Source of the DNA: UBA5232 sp964557565
Lineage (GTDB): Bacteria > Patescibacteriota > Dojkabacteria > SC72
Assembly: GCA_964557565.1 (NCBI GenBank)
Contig: CAZLAH010000001.1
Span: 1-64,000 of the forward strand
Length of the DNA stretch: 64,000 bases
Reading direction: 5' to 3'
Of the stretch, positions 6,481-15,281 are shown in pieces (the first letter of the stretch is position 1; the number at the start of each line of letters is the position of its first letter). Below the pieces are notes generated by a model, which saw only the letters and a program-made list of their open reading frames with translations, did no database searches and was not told the origin of the DNA. The position numbers were made by a program, and so were the translations under genes.

Positions 6481-9476
6481 TTTGGTATTCTAAATACTAT
6501 TGGGAAATTTTCATCTTTGCTTAGCTCAAATCTCCCTGAGAGTTGATTGCTGATGCTGTTTAGGCCTCCTGAACTATCTAGTACCCACGTTGAAGGATAC
6601 GAAACATTTAATATATATGCATGTTTCTTCTCTCCTGCTTGTTTGAATATATTTATATCAAAGAAAGCAGAACTGTCTTCTATCTGTATTGGGAAGTTTG
6701 TACTACTTTGATCTCGTTCTAATCGGTATGATATCTCTAGAGAAGAGGTTGTATTTATTGGTATGTTAAACCATCCTCCAATTACCTTGTAACCACTCTC
6801 TCTAAATACATTGTATTCATTATTCTCTATACCAGTGATTTTGAGAACTTTTGCTTCTGAAGGTATGTATATTCTTTGATAGTTGATATAGTCTCCTTCT
6901 GGATATTCATTCTTTGTAGAATTATTTTCTATGGAGATACTGTAAGTGAAATCAATTGTATCTCTATCCTTTATATCTACTGAGAGATTGTAATTCTTGT
7001 CTAAGTAAAGGTTTGCTTTGTTTCCTCCCCAATTCCAATCTACAGGAAGAGGTGCTTCGTTGTATTTCGAGTCTAGTATACCAGCCCAGTTTTTTGAAGA
7101 GAAGAAACTCAAAGCATCTGTGTTTCGAAGATTGATCTGTAAATGTTTTTCATCCAAAGAAGATATTAATACATCACCAAGTCGTAACATCTCGTGCATA
7201 TTCATTGAGAGTATTTTGGTTACCATTTCGTTGGCAAGATTGGCTAAGAAAGTTGCCTTTGCTGTAGATCCTGGCGTGAAATCTCTATGCATTTCAAATA
7301 TTTTTGAGTATATATTCTCACTAGTTATTAATTCACTCTCTCCTGGAACTTCTATTCCTTCCCATGTATCAAGAAGCTTTTGTATTACTGCAACATCTAC
7401 CGTTATGACTCCATCTAAAGTATTCCCTTTCCCAATATCCTTTATGAATTGCTCTGATGCCATGTGTGTTTCTGAAAGATCTGGAGACCAATTAACTAAA
7501 GAAAATGGCCATTCTGTCAGAGAGAGAGCATTAGACATAGATCGAGGAGGTGTGTAATTCTTGCCTTTCACTCGCAAAGTACCTTCTGCATTGTATATAT
7601 CATCTACAAATATCTCTCTTATTTGACCTCCTTCTATACCAATAATTCCATAGCTAGTTAACCAACCTCCTGTACTCCTTAACTCCGCTTCATTTTGAAA
7701 GAGAATTAAATATCTTTTTCGTCCTTCAACACCTAATACATCTGGTAGAAATACTGTTATATCTTCAAAGGTCTTTGTCCCTTTCTCTAATTTGACAATT
7801 AGATCTTTTACCAAAAGAATTTTGTCATGTAAGAATGTCGGAAAGGAATTTGTATTCAATTGTGTAATTATTTCAGAAGCTAAGGATATTTTGTATGATG
7901 CTTCATCTAATTTGTATTTGTTTGATGCAATAGCTTCTAAATTTCCTCTATATTCTCTAGTAGAAGATGCAGTAGATGTTTGGAATGTAACTGCAGGTTC
8001 GAAATCTTTGACATACTGAGTTAGAGGAGATACGGCATCAAGCAGTTGCTCTGCACCTTGTACCGTATATTCTGCACCAAGTAAAAGTTGGGAAACATTG
8101 TCATAAAGGTCTTTTTGATTTGTAATATAGAAGAGCCAATAGAGAGTGTCAATATTGTCAGAAATTCTCTCTACATTTCTTTCTATAGCGGTAATATCTG
8201 TTTTTGAAGTGTTGTTTTCAAGATCAAACAGAGAGGTAGATATCCCTTTTGCAGAAGAATTTATTATTACTAATCCGATCAGTGTTCCAATTACAGGATA
8301 TATTAGATAGTAAGTCACAGTAGCTATCAAAGTGAATAATCCTGTTGTTTTAATTACAGACCCTATCTCTATTTTTGACATTGTTTGTTTCGAGAAAAGC
8401 TTCCTTAATGGATTAAATATCTTTGAAAGGAATTTTCCAAATTCTGTTTTAGAGATCTTTGTAGTGTTTTGTACTTGTTTTCTGTTTTCAGAAGGTTTCT
8501 CTATTTCCCAAGATTTGTTAATTTGGTCGTAATATATATGTATCTGTTCAATCAATGCATCCTCTAAAGAAACCTGTTGAGCCCATTCATATCTAGTTGC
8601 CAAAGGAGCAGGAACGTAAAGGTCTTGAATCAAATATTTCTCATCTTTGTTCTCTACAAATCGTATACTCTGAGCTTCTGTATTTAACTCTAGTAATTTG
8701 TACGCTAAAGAAAGAGTTGTGTAGTTGCTCTCATTCGCTAAGGTTATGACTTCTCCCTTTGTTTTATCGGAGAATGTTAATTTCAAAATACCATATGTTG
8801 CATCAGATTCGTGAATTACATTATGAATATCTAAACCTTCTCCAAGAATTTTAATCTCATTTTTCTGTGTAGCATCCTTTATCAAAGAATCTATTGTTGG
8901 AGAGGATATCTCTTCTATACCCTTTCCTATTAGTGTACCTGTTCTAAGAATTCTCACATTTACGTCTGTTCTATCTTTAAACTCTGCTGTAAGTGTTTCG
9001 CAATATTTCTGTAGTTCAATATTTGAATATGGAGAAGGAGAAGCAAGCTTCATATTGTTAACCCTGTTTGCCAACTCTCTGTTTAGTGGAAGTGATGTTA
9101 CTAATGCAAACTTCGCTTTGTTTTTCTTTGTATTTGTTAAACTCTCTTCTAGATATTTTGTTTCTGCCAAAAACTCTTTGCTGTCGAAAACTTCTTGTAC
9201 AAGTTTCTCATTTAAGAGGTAGAAGAGATAGTCGAATCTCTTAATGTTTTTGAAAAGAGATGCGAAACCTTTAAAATCGAAGAAATCAAAAAGATCAGAT
9301 TTCTTTAATTCTGATATATACTTCTTAGTTTTACTATTGAATTTATCAATTATGACAACATAGCAACCTTGATCTATCAATGTTTTTGCTGTTAAATATC
9401 CAAGCCTATTTCCACCATGAACTATGATGGATATTGGAGTTTGTGACTTTATTTTATTTAATCTTAAATTACTCAT
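6477..9476 (-). CDS. DUF4012 membrane protein fused to a degenerate SDR/epimerase domain
   Basis: 999 residues. Residues about 1-310 resemble an extended short-chain dehydrogenase/epimerase: a Rossmann start with GGNRLGYLTAKTL, then TGTLIGKG and HNVIHESDATYGILKL. The catalytic YxxxK reads YSNIE (Lys to Glu), so this part is probably not an active epimerase. A linker leads to a hydrophobic membrane segment (about 375-405), followed by a large extracytoplasmic DUF4012 region. Typical DUF4012 stretches are present: GRKRYLILFQNEAELRSTGG, then a segment with SPDLSETH and a later VITVDVAVIQKLLD. The function of DUF4012 is unknown; it is found in surface-polymer contexts. The gene overlaps the upstream PEGA gene by 8 bases, so they are co-transcribed. 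Confidence 0.88.
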   Translation of the reverse strand: MSNLRLNKIKSQTPISIIVHGGNRLGYLTAKTLIDQGCYVVIIDKFNSKTKKYISELKKSDLFDFFDFKGFASLFKNIKRFDYLFYLLNEKLVQEVFDSKEFLAETKYLEESLTNTKKNKAKFALVTSLPLNRELANRVNNMKLASPSPYSNIELQKYCETLTAEFKDRTDVNVRILRTGTLIGKGIEEISSPTIDSLIKDATQKNEIKILGEGLDIHNVIHESDATYGILKLTFSDKTKGEVITLANESNYTTLSLAYKLLELNTEAQSIRFVENKDEKYLIQDLYVPAPLATRYEWAQQVSLEDALIEQIHIYYDQINKSWEIEKPSENRKQVQNTTKISKTEFGKFLSKIFNPLRKLFSKQTMSKIEIGSVIKTTGLFTLIATVTYYLIYPVIGTLIGLVIINSSAKGISTSLFDLENNTSKTDITAIERNVERISDNIDTLYWLFYITNQKDLYDNVSQLLLGAEYTVQGAEQLLDAVSPLTQYVKDFEPAVTFQTSTASSTREYRGNLEAIASNKYKLDEASYKISLASEIITQLNTNSFPTFLHDKILLVKDLIVKLEKGTKTFEDITVFLPDVLGVEGRKRYLILFQNEAELRSTGGWLTSYGIIGIEGGQIREIFVDDIYNAEGTLRVKGKNYTPPRSMSNALSLTEWPFSLVNWSPDLSETHMASEQFIKDIGKGNTLDGVITVDVAVIQKLLDTWEGIEVPGESELITSENIYSKIFEMHRDFTPGSTAKATFLANLANEMVTKILSMNMHEMLRLGDVLISSLDEKHLQINLRNTDALSFFSSKNWAGILDSKYNEAPLPVDWNWGGNKANLYLDKNYNLSVDIKDRDTIDFTYSISIENNSTKNEYPEGDYINYQRIYIPSEAKVLKITGIENNEYNVFRESGYKVIGGWFNIPINTTSSLEISYRLERDQSSTNFPIQIEDSSAFFDINIFKQAGEKKHAYILNVSYPSTWVLDSSGGLNSISNQLSGRFELSKDENFPIVFRIPN

Positions 9477-10119
9477 TATTTGTTTCTAAAGATTCAAATG
9501 ATACAGGGATTGGAAAGTGATATGTTTTTAAATTTAACTGGTATCCTGACCTTATATATATTGGTATTTCAACATTCTCGTGCCCATTTGCAATTACTTT
9601 GACTTCGTACTGGTTATTTTTTAAAGGTATATTACTTACTGGAGCTTGTTTTACAAACTCTTTATCTAAATATATCTTAGCGTCCTCAACATTACTAGTA
9701 ATTGTAAGAAAGCCTTCTCCGGAAGATACTTTTGAAGGTGTATAGTAGAGGATAGAGCCTTGTAGCAGTTCACCAGGTCCTATTTCTAGATCTATCCTTG
9801 CTGAGGTGTTTTTGGTTAATTCTATTTGAAAAGAGTGTTTTTTGTAAAAGGAATCACCCTCTACAATCTTTTCTAATTCAACAGTATATTTACCCTCTGG
9901 TAAATCCTCTACTGTAGCAGGTGTTTCTCCATAGTCTTCTCCATTTATCCATATTTTTGCTTTACCTTTCTGAGTTGCTATTTCTAGAGTAGTGTTATTG
10001 TAAAATTTGTTTATCAATGGAATTTTACTGATGATGCTTTTGGGTGGTACAAAAAAAAGAAAGAGTGAAAACAGTATCACGAATGATATTATTAATAAGG
10101 CAGTTTTATTTCTTAACAT
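9469..10119 (-). CDS. Membrane-anchored PEGA-domain protein
   Basis: 216 residues. An uncleaved N-terminal helix (residues 5-24, KTALLIISFVILFSLFLFFV) anchors two PEGA repeats: about 45-90 (KIWINGEDYGETPATVEDLP) and about 140-190 (AKIYLDKEFVKQAPVSNIPL). PEGA domains are small beta-sandwich surface modules of unclear binding role, common in surface proteins. The gene leads a pair with the DUF4012 protein, so the two may act together at the envelope. A TATAAT box ends 8 nt before its ATG. Confidence 0.85.
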   Translation of the reverse strand: MLRNKTALLIISFVILFSLFLFFVPPKSIISKIPLINKFYNNTTLEIATQKGKAKIWINGEDYGETPATVEDLPEGKYTVELEKIVEGDSFYKKHSFQIELTKNTSARIDLEIGPGELLQGSILYYTPSKVSSGEGFLTITSNVEDAKIYLDKEFVKQAPVSNIPLKNNQYEVKVIANGHENVEIPIYIRSGYQLNLKTYHFPIPVSFESLETNNE

Positions 10120-10127
10120 ATTCCTAC

Positions 10128-10133
10128 ATTATA
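10128..10133 (-). promoter_or_regulatory. -10 box (TATAAT) of the PEGA/DUF4012 operon, near-leaderless
   Basis: On the minus strand TATAAT is followed by GTAGGAAT and then the ATG at 10119. The predicted transcription start falls within one or two bases of the start codon. GTAGGA could also act as a weak Shine-Dalgarno if transcription began further upstream. Confidence 0.5.
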
Positions 10134-10157
10134 TGAAGAAGTGTCCTCCTTGTCTAT

Positions 10158-11366
10158 TTAATACGAATATTTTGATTCAGGAGATTCCTCCTTTGTCTCA
10201 TCGACTTTTTTCTTAGATGCTTTTATATTAACGAAAACAACAAATGCTATGCATATTGCAAATACAAAGATTACTGTAAAAAACTGGAATGCACCGGTTG
10301 TAAGAATTGCAAATGAACCAATGAAAAGGGTTACAGCATTCTCTATGAGTACTATTTGCTTTCTGCTTAAATCTAATTTAAGCAACTGATGGTGTAAATG
10401 GCTTGTATCACTTATTTTTAGTAATTCTATGAGATCTTTGGGTTTGTAAATCAATATTCTTTTAATTACCACATAGGCAAAATCTATTACAGGAAGAGCT
10501 AAAAGCATGATTGTTGTTGAGAGTTTAGAGTCAGCAATTAGAGCTAAAGAACATATCAGCAAGCCATATATTGTTTTTCCAGAAGATCCAGTCATTATTT
10601 TCTGAGGAGGTAATGCAAAGAACAAGAAGATTAGTAATCCTCCAACCATAATTATTGATATAACTGAAGAAAATACAGAAAAGTATCGTACAGAAATTAT
10701 GAAGATCAAGGAGAATATTATTAAAGAGTTTGCCTCTATAATTCCTGGTGATCCTGCAGTCCATTTTACAGCATTAATACATACTAAAATCCACAGTATC
10801 AGTAGGATATCTCCTGGCAATGCGAGAGATTGTTCTAATGAAAGAATTGAGAAGTTAAATGTGTAAAGATTAAGGTTTAAATCTAAGAAGGAAAGATTTG
10901 TTAAATTAATTACAGAAAAAGCTATTACAGTTGCTGCAAGTATTTGGTATATGAATTGAGATTTGGCAGAGAGGTTAAAAATATCGTCTAAAAGTGTACC
11001 TACAATCAATATTGTTAATGCTAGGACGATTGGAAATGTAAAACTATCAAGTTTAAAGAATACTAGAATTGCTATGAGCACGGGTACAGTCAAAGCTAAC
11101 CCTCCCAATGCCGGAGTAATGCCTTCGTGCAGGGCTTTCTGCTCGTTCTCAAAATCTTTTTCCTTTCTCTTTATCCCAGGCTTGTATGTAATATCATACT
11201 TCATCGCTAAATGGCCAAGTATGGGGGTCAATATTAATGCTGATATTGCACCGATCAAGAGTATTGGCCAATACTGGAAATATTTTACATACTCAGTATT
11301 TTCTAGTAACTTTGGTACAAAGTTTAAAAGGGAATTTAATATATTTGATGGTGAAGAAATATCCAT
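10158..11366 (-). CDS. MraY/WecA-family sugar-1-phosphate transferase homologue with degenerate active site
   Basis: 402 residues, polytopic membrane protein (about 10-11 hydrophobic segments). Family landmarks in order: TPALGGLAL, the first Asp pair in LLDDIFNLSAKSQF (residues about 125-138), INAVKWTAGSPGIIEA (N198-G208), KIMTGSSGKTIYG (around 257-267), LPVIDFAYVVIKRI and the WecA-type SHLHHQLL. Working enzymes move a sugar-1-phosphate from a UDP-sugar onto undecaprenyl phosphate. Here the usual NAxNLxDGxDG reads NAVKWTAGSPG (both Asp lost) and the usual GDxGS reads GSSGK (Asp lost), so catalysis is doubtful although the fold and HLHH motif remain. It lies 2 nt after the small membrane gene at 11841. 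It may be a regulatory or lipid-binding paralogue. Confidence 0.82.
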   Translation of the reverse strand: MDISSPSNILNSLLNFVPKLLENTEYVKYFQYWPILLIGAISALILTPILGHLAMKYDITYKPGIKRKEKDFENEQKALHEGITPALGGLALTVPVLIAILVFFKLDSFTFPIVLALTILIVGTLLDDIFNLSAKSQFIYQILAATVIAFSVINLTNLSFLDLNLNLYTFNFSILSLEQSLALPGDILLILWILVCINAVKWTAGSPGIIEANSLIIFSLIFIISVRYFSVFSSVISIIMVGGLLIFLFFALPPQKIMTGSSGKTIYGLLICSLALIADSKLSTTIMLLALPVIDFAYVVIKRILIYKPKDLIELLKISDTSHLHHQLLKLDLSRKQIVLIENAVTLFIGSFAILTTGAFQFFTVIFVFAICIAFVVFVNIKASKKKVDETKEESPESKYSY

Positions 11367-11367
11367 T

Positions 11368-11841
11368 TTAAAAAGATTTAATTATATCAATTAAAATAAT
11401 GGTTTGAGAGAGAGAAATGCTAAGCACAGAAAACAAAACGATCTTAGTCAAAGATTTCTCTCTGTTGTAGTAATTTGATACAGCCATACTACCTAGGAGA
11501 AGTGTAGTAATTGATATTATTGGGTATACAAGAAGATATTCCTTTACTACTAATTTGCTTGTTAGGGTAATATATGTTTTGAAAATTGGAAGATATGTTG
11601 GTAAAGAATCGTAATTTTCTCTCAGAAGGAGTAGTTGGGTTAATATCATAACCAAAGAGATTGTTATTGTCGCCCAAAGTAATGGGTCTTTTAAAAACTT
11701 TTTAACTTCAAATTTAAGAATAAAAAAATCAATCTTTCTTTTAATATTAAAGAATTTGTTTGTGAATGGTTCTTTTATATCCAAATCCAGCTGTTTGGTC
11801 TTTTCCTCTGCTTCAGGCTTTTTACCCTTTTCTTTCTTCAT
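11368..11841 (-). CDS. Three-helix membrane protein of unknown function
   Basis: 157 residues. A lysine-rich, very polar N-terminus (KKEKGKKPEAEEKTKQ) is followed by three hydrophobic segments at about 55-72, 94-117 and 133-154. No family recognised. It starts 7 nt after the rsmA stop and ends 2 nt before the MraY/WecA-like gene, so it belongs to the same minus-strand transcription unit. A partner role for that membrane protein is a reasonable guess only. Confidence 0.65.
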   Translation of the reverse strand: MKKEKGKKPEAEEKTKQLDLDIKEPFTNKFFNIKRKIDFFILKFEVKKFLKDPLLWATITISLVMILTQLLLLRENYDSLPTYLPIFKTYITLTSKLVVKEYLLVYPIISITTLLLGSMAVSNYYNREKSLTKIVLFSVLSISLSQTIILIDIIKSF

Positions 11842-11848
11842 TCACCGA

Positions 11849-12607
11849 TTATACCAAAAGCGTGTCTATTTGAGAAAAAAGAAATATATATTCTTCAAGA
11901 GATATATGTTGGGCTCTTTTAGAAAGGAGGTTGTCAATATCTTCGGTGCTTTTAAAATGTAGACCTTTTAGGTTGTTTCTAAGTGTTTTCCTAGGTTGTA
12001 TAAAGGCTAATTTAAGGAAAGAAATGAATTCCTTTGTATTTACTTTGTAGTCTGTATTTTGGGGTATAAATCTTGTAAAAGCACTTGTAACCTTAGGTTT
12101 GGGGTTAAAAGAGGAGGGTGATATGTCAAATTCTTTTTTTACATCTGCAAATAGTTTTGTAGTAAGAGAAAGGAGGTTTGATTCTTTGTCAGTATATTTT
12201 TCTGCGACTTCTTTTTGAATAATGAAGAATGCGTCAGTATTAAAATATTCTGATTCTACTATTTTTCTAATGATCATCTTACTTACATTGTAAGGCAATG
12301 ATCCAAAGAAAAGGATTTTTTCATTTTTGTATTGATTTAATTCTCTAAATCTCCAGTCTAAGAAATCTGTATTTATGACTTCTGCTCTTGGAAAATATGA
12401 TTTAAGATCTGAGGCTAAGAGGGTATCTTTCTCTATTAATATACATTTTTTGTCAGTATTTTCTGCAATTATTTTAGAAAAGTACCCTTTACCAGGACCT
12501 ATTTCTACTATGATAGTGGGATCTTTCTCCAAGATAATTTTTACTATGCTTTTTGCAAGATTTTGATTAATAAAGAAATTTTGACCTAAAGATTTTTTTG
12601 CTTTCAT
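11849..12607 (-). CDS. rsmA: 16S rRNA (adenine(1518/1519)-N6)-dimethyltransferase RsmA/KsgA
   Basis: Dimethylates the two adjacent adenosines of the 3' hairpin of 16S rRNA during small-subunit maturation, using SAM. The N-terminal signature KKSLGQNFFINQ is clear. Motif I reads VEIGPGKGYFSKII (about 35-48). Motif IV, usually NLPY, reads SLPYN in FGSLPYNVSKMII, so the Asn that lines the target pocket is Ser. The C-terminal helical domain is shorter than usual (252 residues in total). It abuts the methyltransferase gene without a gap (12607/12608), indicating translational coupling. Confidence 0.94.
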   Translation of the reverse strand: MKAKKSLGQNFFINQNLAKSIVKIILEKDPTIIVEIGPGKGYFSKIIAENTDKKCILIEKDTLLASDLKSYFPRAEVINTDFLDWRFRELNQYKNEKILFFGSLPYNVSKMIIRKIVESEYFNTDAFFIIQKEVAEKYTDKESNLLSLTTKLFADVKKEFDISPSSFNPKPKVTSAFTRFIPQNTDYKVNTKEFISFLKLAFIQPRKTLRNNLKGLHFKSTEDIDNLLSKRAQHISLEEYIFLFSQIDTLLV

Positions 12608-13543
12608 TTATTGAATCCTAAAATCCCAAATATCGTTTGTTTTTCTGTATCTTTTTTTGCATTTTTTACAAAAAGCTTCTTCAGAGCTTTGAAATGTTAA
12701 TTTGTTTTTACAATTAGGACAAACGAGTATCTCCTCAATAGTTTGGAAGTCTTTCTTTTGTAATGTTTCTGATCCTTGATACTCTGTTTTAAAGAATATA
12801 CTTGGAGACATATTTGACCAAGACAGCGTTAATTGGAAGATTTCCTCAAAGAAAAGCATTAAATCTGGACTCATAATCTTTTTTAGACCTTGAGACCTTA
12901 GGAAAGAGCAGCCTTTCTTTTCTTTGACAATTAAGTTCATTTTTTCAACCATCTTGAGGATATGAACAGGGTGGAAGTTGTAAAATACTCCTTCAACTCC
13001 TTCTTTTGTACCCTCATTATTGTGTTTTGTTGGTTGCTCATAAGGTGTTGTATCGAAGAATTTAAAATTAAGTCTCAGCAGGGCTCTCAGAGAAGCTTTT
13101 ATATGAACTTTGTTTGCAAATTCTTGGATATATACCGCATTGTGAGAAAGGACTCTTGATACTTCCTTGAAGTATGCTTCTGGCTTCTCTATATGATGCA
13201 ACACCCTTACCATAAGTCCTCCATCCATTGAGTTGTCTGTAAAAGGTAACTTATATGCGTTTGCAGCTATGAGTATTATATTTTTGTATTTACTCTGTAG
13301 TGTACCTTTGTTGTTTAAGAGAGTTTTTAGTGAGTAATCTACAATTATCGGATTCTTGTACTTGTCATAGTATGTTGATGTTAACCTGCCGTATGATCCT
13401 CCAATATCTAAAAACCAAAAACCTTTCTCTTTATCAAGCATTCGCGTAATCAGTCTTTTTTCTGCCAAATGCTCGTATTCTCTTTTTTTCCAGTAAGTCG
13501 AATAGTCGTAATCAAACATATCATAGTCGGCAATTTTACTCAT
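12608..13543 (-). CDS. SAM-dependent methyltransferase with C-terminal zinc ribbon
   Basis: 311 residues. A class I Rossmann methyltransferase core: motif I FLDIGGSYGRLTSTY (about 45-59), acidic loop after strand 2 (PIIVDYS), and motif around DNSMDGGLMVRVLHHIEKPE typical of Methyltransf_11. The last 45 residues hold two C-x2-C pairs (CPNCKNKL and CKKCKKRY), a Trm112-like zinc ribbon followed by NDIWDF. A fused Trm112-like tail is seen in methyltransferases acting on nucleic acids, proteins or small molecules, so the substrate is unknown. It overlaps dnaG by 8 bases and precedes rsmA. Confidence 0.85.
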   Translation of the reverse strand: MSKIADYDMFDYDYSTYWKKREYEHLAEKRLITRMLDKEKGFWFLDIGGSYGRLTSTYYDKYKNPIIVDYSLKTLLNNKGTLQSKYKNIILIAANAYKLPFTDNSMDGGLMVRVLHHIEKPEAYFKEVSRVLSHNAVYIQEFANKVHIKASLRALLRLNFKFFDTTPYEQPTKHNNEGTKEGVEGVFYNFHPVHILKMVEKMNLIVKEKKGCSFLRSQGLKKIMSPDLMLFFEEIFQLTLSWSNMSPSIFFKTEYQGSETLQKKDFQTIEEILVCPNCKNKLTFQSSEEAFCKKCKKRYRKTNDIWDFRIQ

Positions 13544-15263
13544 TATTCTTTTTTAAAAGTTTATTTATTTCAAGTAACTCTTTAAGGAGTTTTTCAGACA
13601 TACTGTTGTCACCTATTTCTTCTGCCATAGCGATTTTTGATGCAATTTCCTTCTGTCTGTCTTCTAAATATAGCCTTTTTAGTGTTTTTTCGCAAAGTCG
13701 AAATTCTTCCTGTAGGTGTTCTCTATCGGTTACTATCTTGTCTATATTGAAGATTAGATCTTCGTATATCTCTTTAATATAATTGTTGCTTTCTATGTTT
13801 TCTGCAATTACCTTCTTGAGATTCTCATTTTTTTGCTTTCTTAGCATCGAAATTACGGACACGTTTCCCGTGTCTCTGAAGTGCTTCTCGTCTAGGATGG
13901 AGGATGTGTCCAAAGGCGGCTCTAGTAGTAGTAAACCTATATATTTTCTCTCTATACCTAAGGGCAGACCTTTCACAGGAAAGGCTTTAGGTCTGTCTCC
14001 TTTCTTTGTAACCGGACGTGAATAGGTTCTGCCTTTGTCGTAACGTATTTTTGTAATAGTGAATAATTTGTCAATATAATGATTCTTTGTGATGGGATCT
14101 TCTACGCTCTCGAGTAAAGAATCTGCGATCTCTCTTATTTCTTCTATGTTATTTAATCTATTTAAATCCTTGTCGAAAAGAAAATCTTTCAAAATGAATG
14201 AAAAAGCCTCCATTCTTTCCTCTGTAAGTTTTGCGAAAGTGTTGGGCTCTTTCTGTAGCATCTCGTCAATATCTTTGTATGGAGATGCGTTTGCAGCATA
14301 TGGGTTCATTTTTAATTCGGAAGCTAGTTTGAATGCTCTGACTAATGCAGATTTCCCGGCAGTATCACTATCGAAGAAAAACAGTACATTGTTTGTTAAG
14401 GTTTTGATGTTTTGTAGTTGCTCTGTGGTTAAGCTGGTTCCTAGCGGTGCGATGATGTTCTTAATCCCATGTTGATGGGAAGAAATCACATCTGTAGAAC
14501 CTTCACATACTATTGCAATATCCTTCTTTCTAATCTCTTGTCTAGATTCGTACTGTCCAAATAGATTGTCTTTTTTATGGAAGATTGGTGTTTCAGGAGA
14601 GTTCATATACTTCGGTCCCCAATCATTACCGGGCATAATTCTACCAGTAAATCCTACGACCTTTCCTCTTTTAGACCTTATTGGAAACATTATTCTGTCG
14701 TAGAATTTTTCTTTAAGAATATTTTCTTTTAAAACAAAAAGGCCAGAATCTAAGAGTAATTTATTACTATATTTTGAATGTCTATTTAAAAACTTAAGAA
14801 GCTGAGAGCCTCTTGGAGCATATCCAATACCAAATGCTTTAATTGAATCTTTGTTAAAACCTCTCTCAGTAATGTAATCTAAGGCTTTTGTATTCTTTTT
14901 AAGCTCATTGTAGTAGTACTGTGTTGCGAGATAGTTTATCTCTTCAAGCGATTTGAATAGTGAATTGCCTTCATATTTCTTTATTTCAATACCTGCAATG
15001 TTTGCCAATTTTTCCAAAGTCTCTGGGAAATCGAGATTCTCAATGTTCTGTACAAAGTTAAAAATATCACCAGAAGCACCACATCCAAAGCATTTATATC
15101 TTTGAAGATCAGGGCTTACTATGAAAGAAGGGGTTTTTTCTTGATGGAAAGGACATTTGCCAGAAAAGTTCTTACCTGTTTGTTTAAGCTGAACATACTT
15201 TCCAACTATATCCACGATATCAAGTGCTTCTTTTATTTGAGCGACATTGTTATTCTGATCCAT
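13536..15263 (-). CDS. dnaG: DNA primase DnaG
   Basis: Makes RNA primers at the replication fork. 575 residues, domains in order: CHC2 zinc-binding domain with C37, H40, C58 and C61 (CPFHQEKTPSF, CFGCGASGD); the catalytic RNA-polymerase core with GFTGRIMPGNDWGPKYMNSP; TOPRIM with the metal-binding Glu in CEGSTDVIS and Asp pair in FFFDSDTAGKSA; and a helical C-terminal region that would bind DnaB helicase. The middle position of EGxxD carries Ser-Thr instead of the usual Tyr-Met. It leads the dnaG-methyltransferase-rsmA cluster. Confidence 0.97.
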   Translation of the reverse strand: MDQNNNVAQIKEALDIVDIVGKYVQLKQTGKNFSGKCPFHQEKTPSFIVSPDLQRYKCFGCGASGDIFNFVQNIENLDFPETLEKLANIAGIEIKKYEGNSLFKSLEEINYLATQYYYNELKKNTKALDYITERGFNKDSIKAFGIGYAPRGSQLLKFLNRHSKYSNKLLLDSGLFVLKENILKEKFYDRIMFPIRSKRGKVVGFTGRIMPGNDWGPKYMNSPETPIFHKKDNLFGQYESRQEIRKKDIAIVCEGSTDVISSHQHGIKNIIAPLGTSLTTEQLQNIKTLTNNVLFFFDSDTAGKSALVRAFKLASELKMNPYAANASPYKDIDEMLQKEPNTFAKLTEERMEAFSFILKDFLFDKDLNRLNNIEEIREIADSLLESVEDPITKNHYIDKLFTITKIRYDKGRTYSRPVTKKGDRPKAFPVKGLPLGIERKYIGLLLLEPPLDTSSILDEKHFRDTGNVSVISMLRKQKNENLKKVIAENIESNNYIKEIYEDLIFNIDKIVTDREHLQEEFRLCEKTLKRLYLEDRQKEIASKIAMAEEIGDNSMSEKLLKELLEINKLLKKNNE

Positions 15264-15272
15264 TTATGGCTA

Positions 15273-15281
15273 ATTATATCA
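15273..15281 (-). promoter_or_regulatory. Extended -10 promoter of dnaG
   Basis: The minus strand reads TGaTATAAT, then 9 nt, then the dnaG ATG (15263). It is a perfect extended -10. The leader would be only 2-3 nt. It sits in the 18-bp gap after the RodZ-like gene. Confidence 0.6.
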
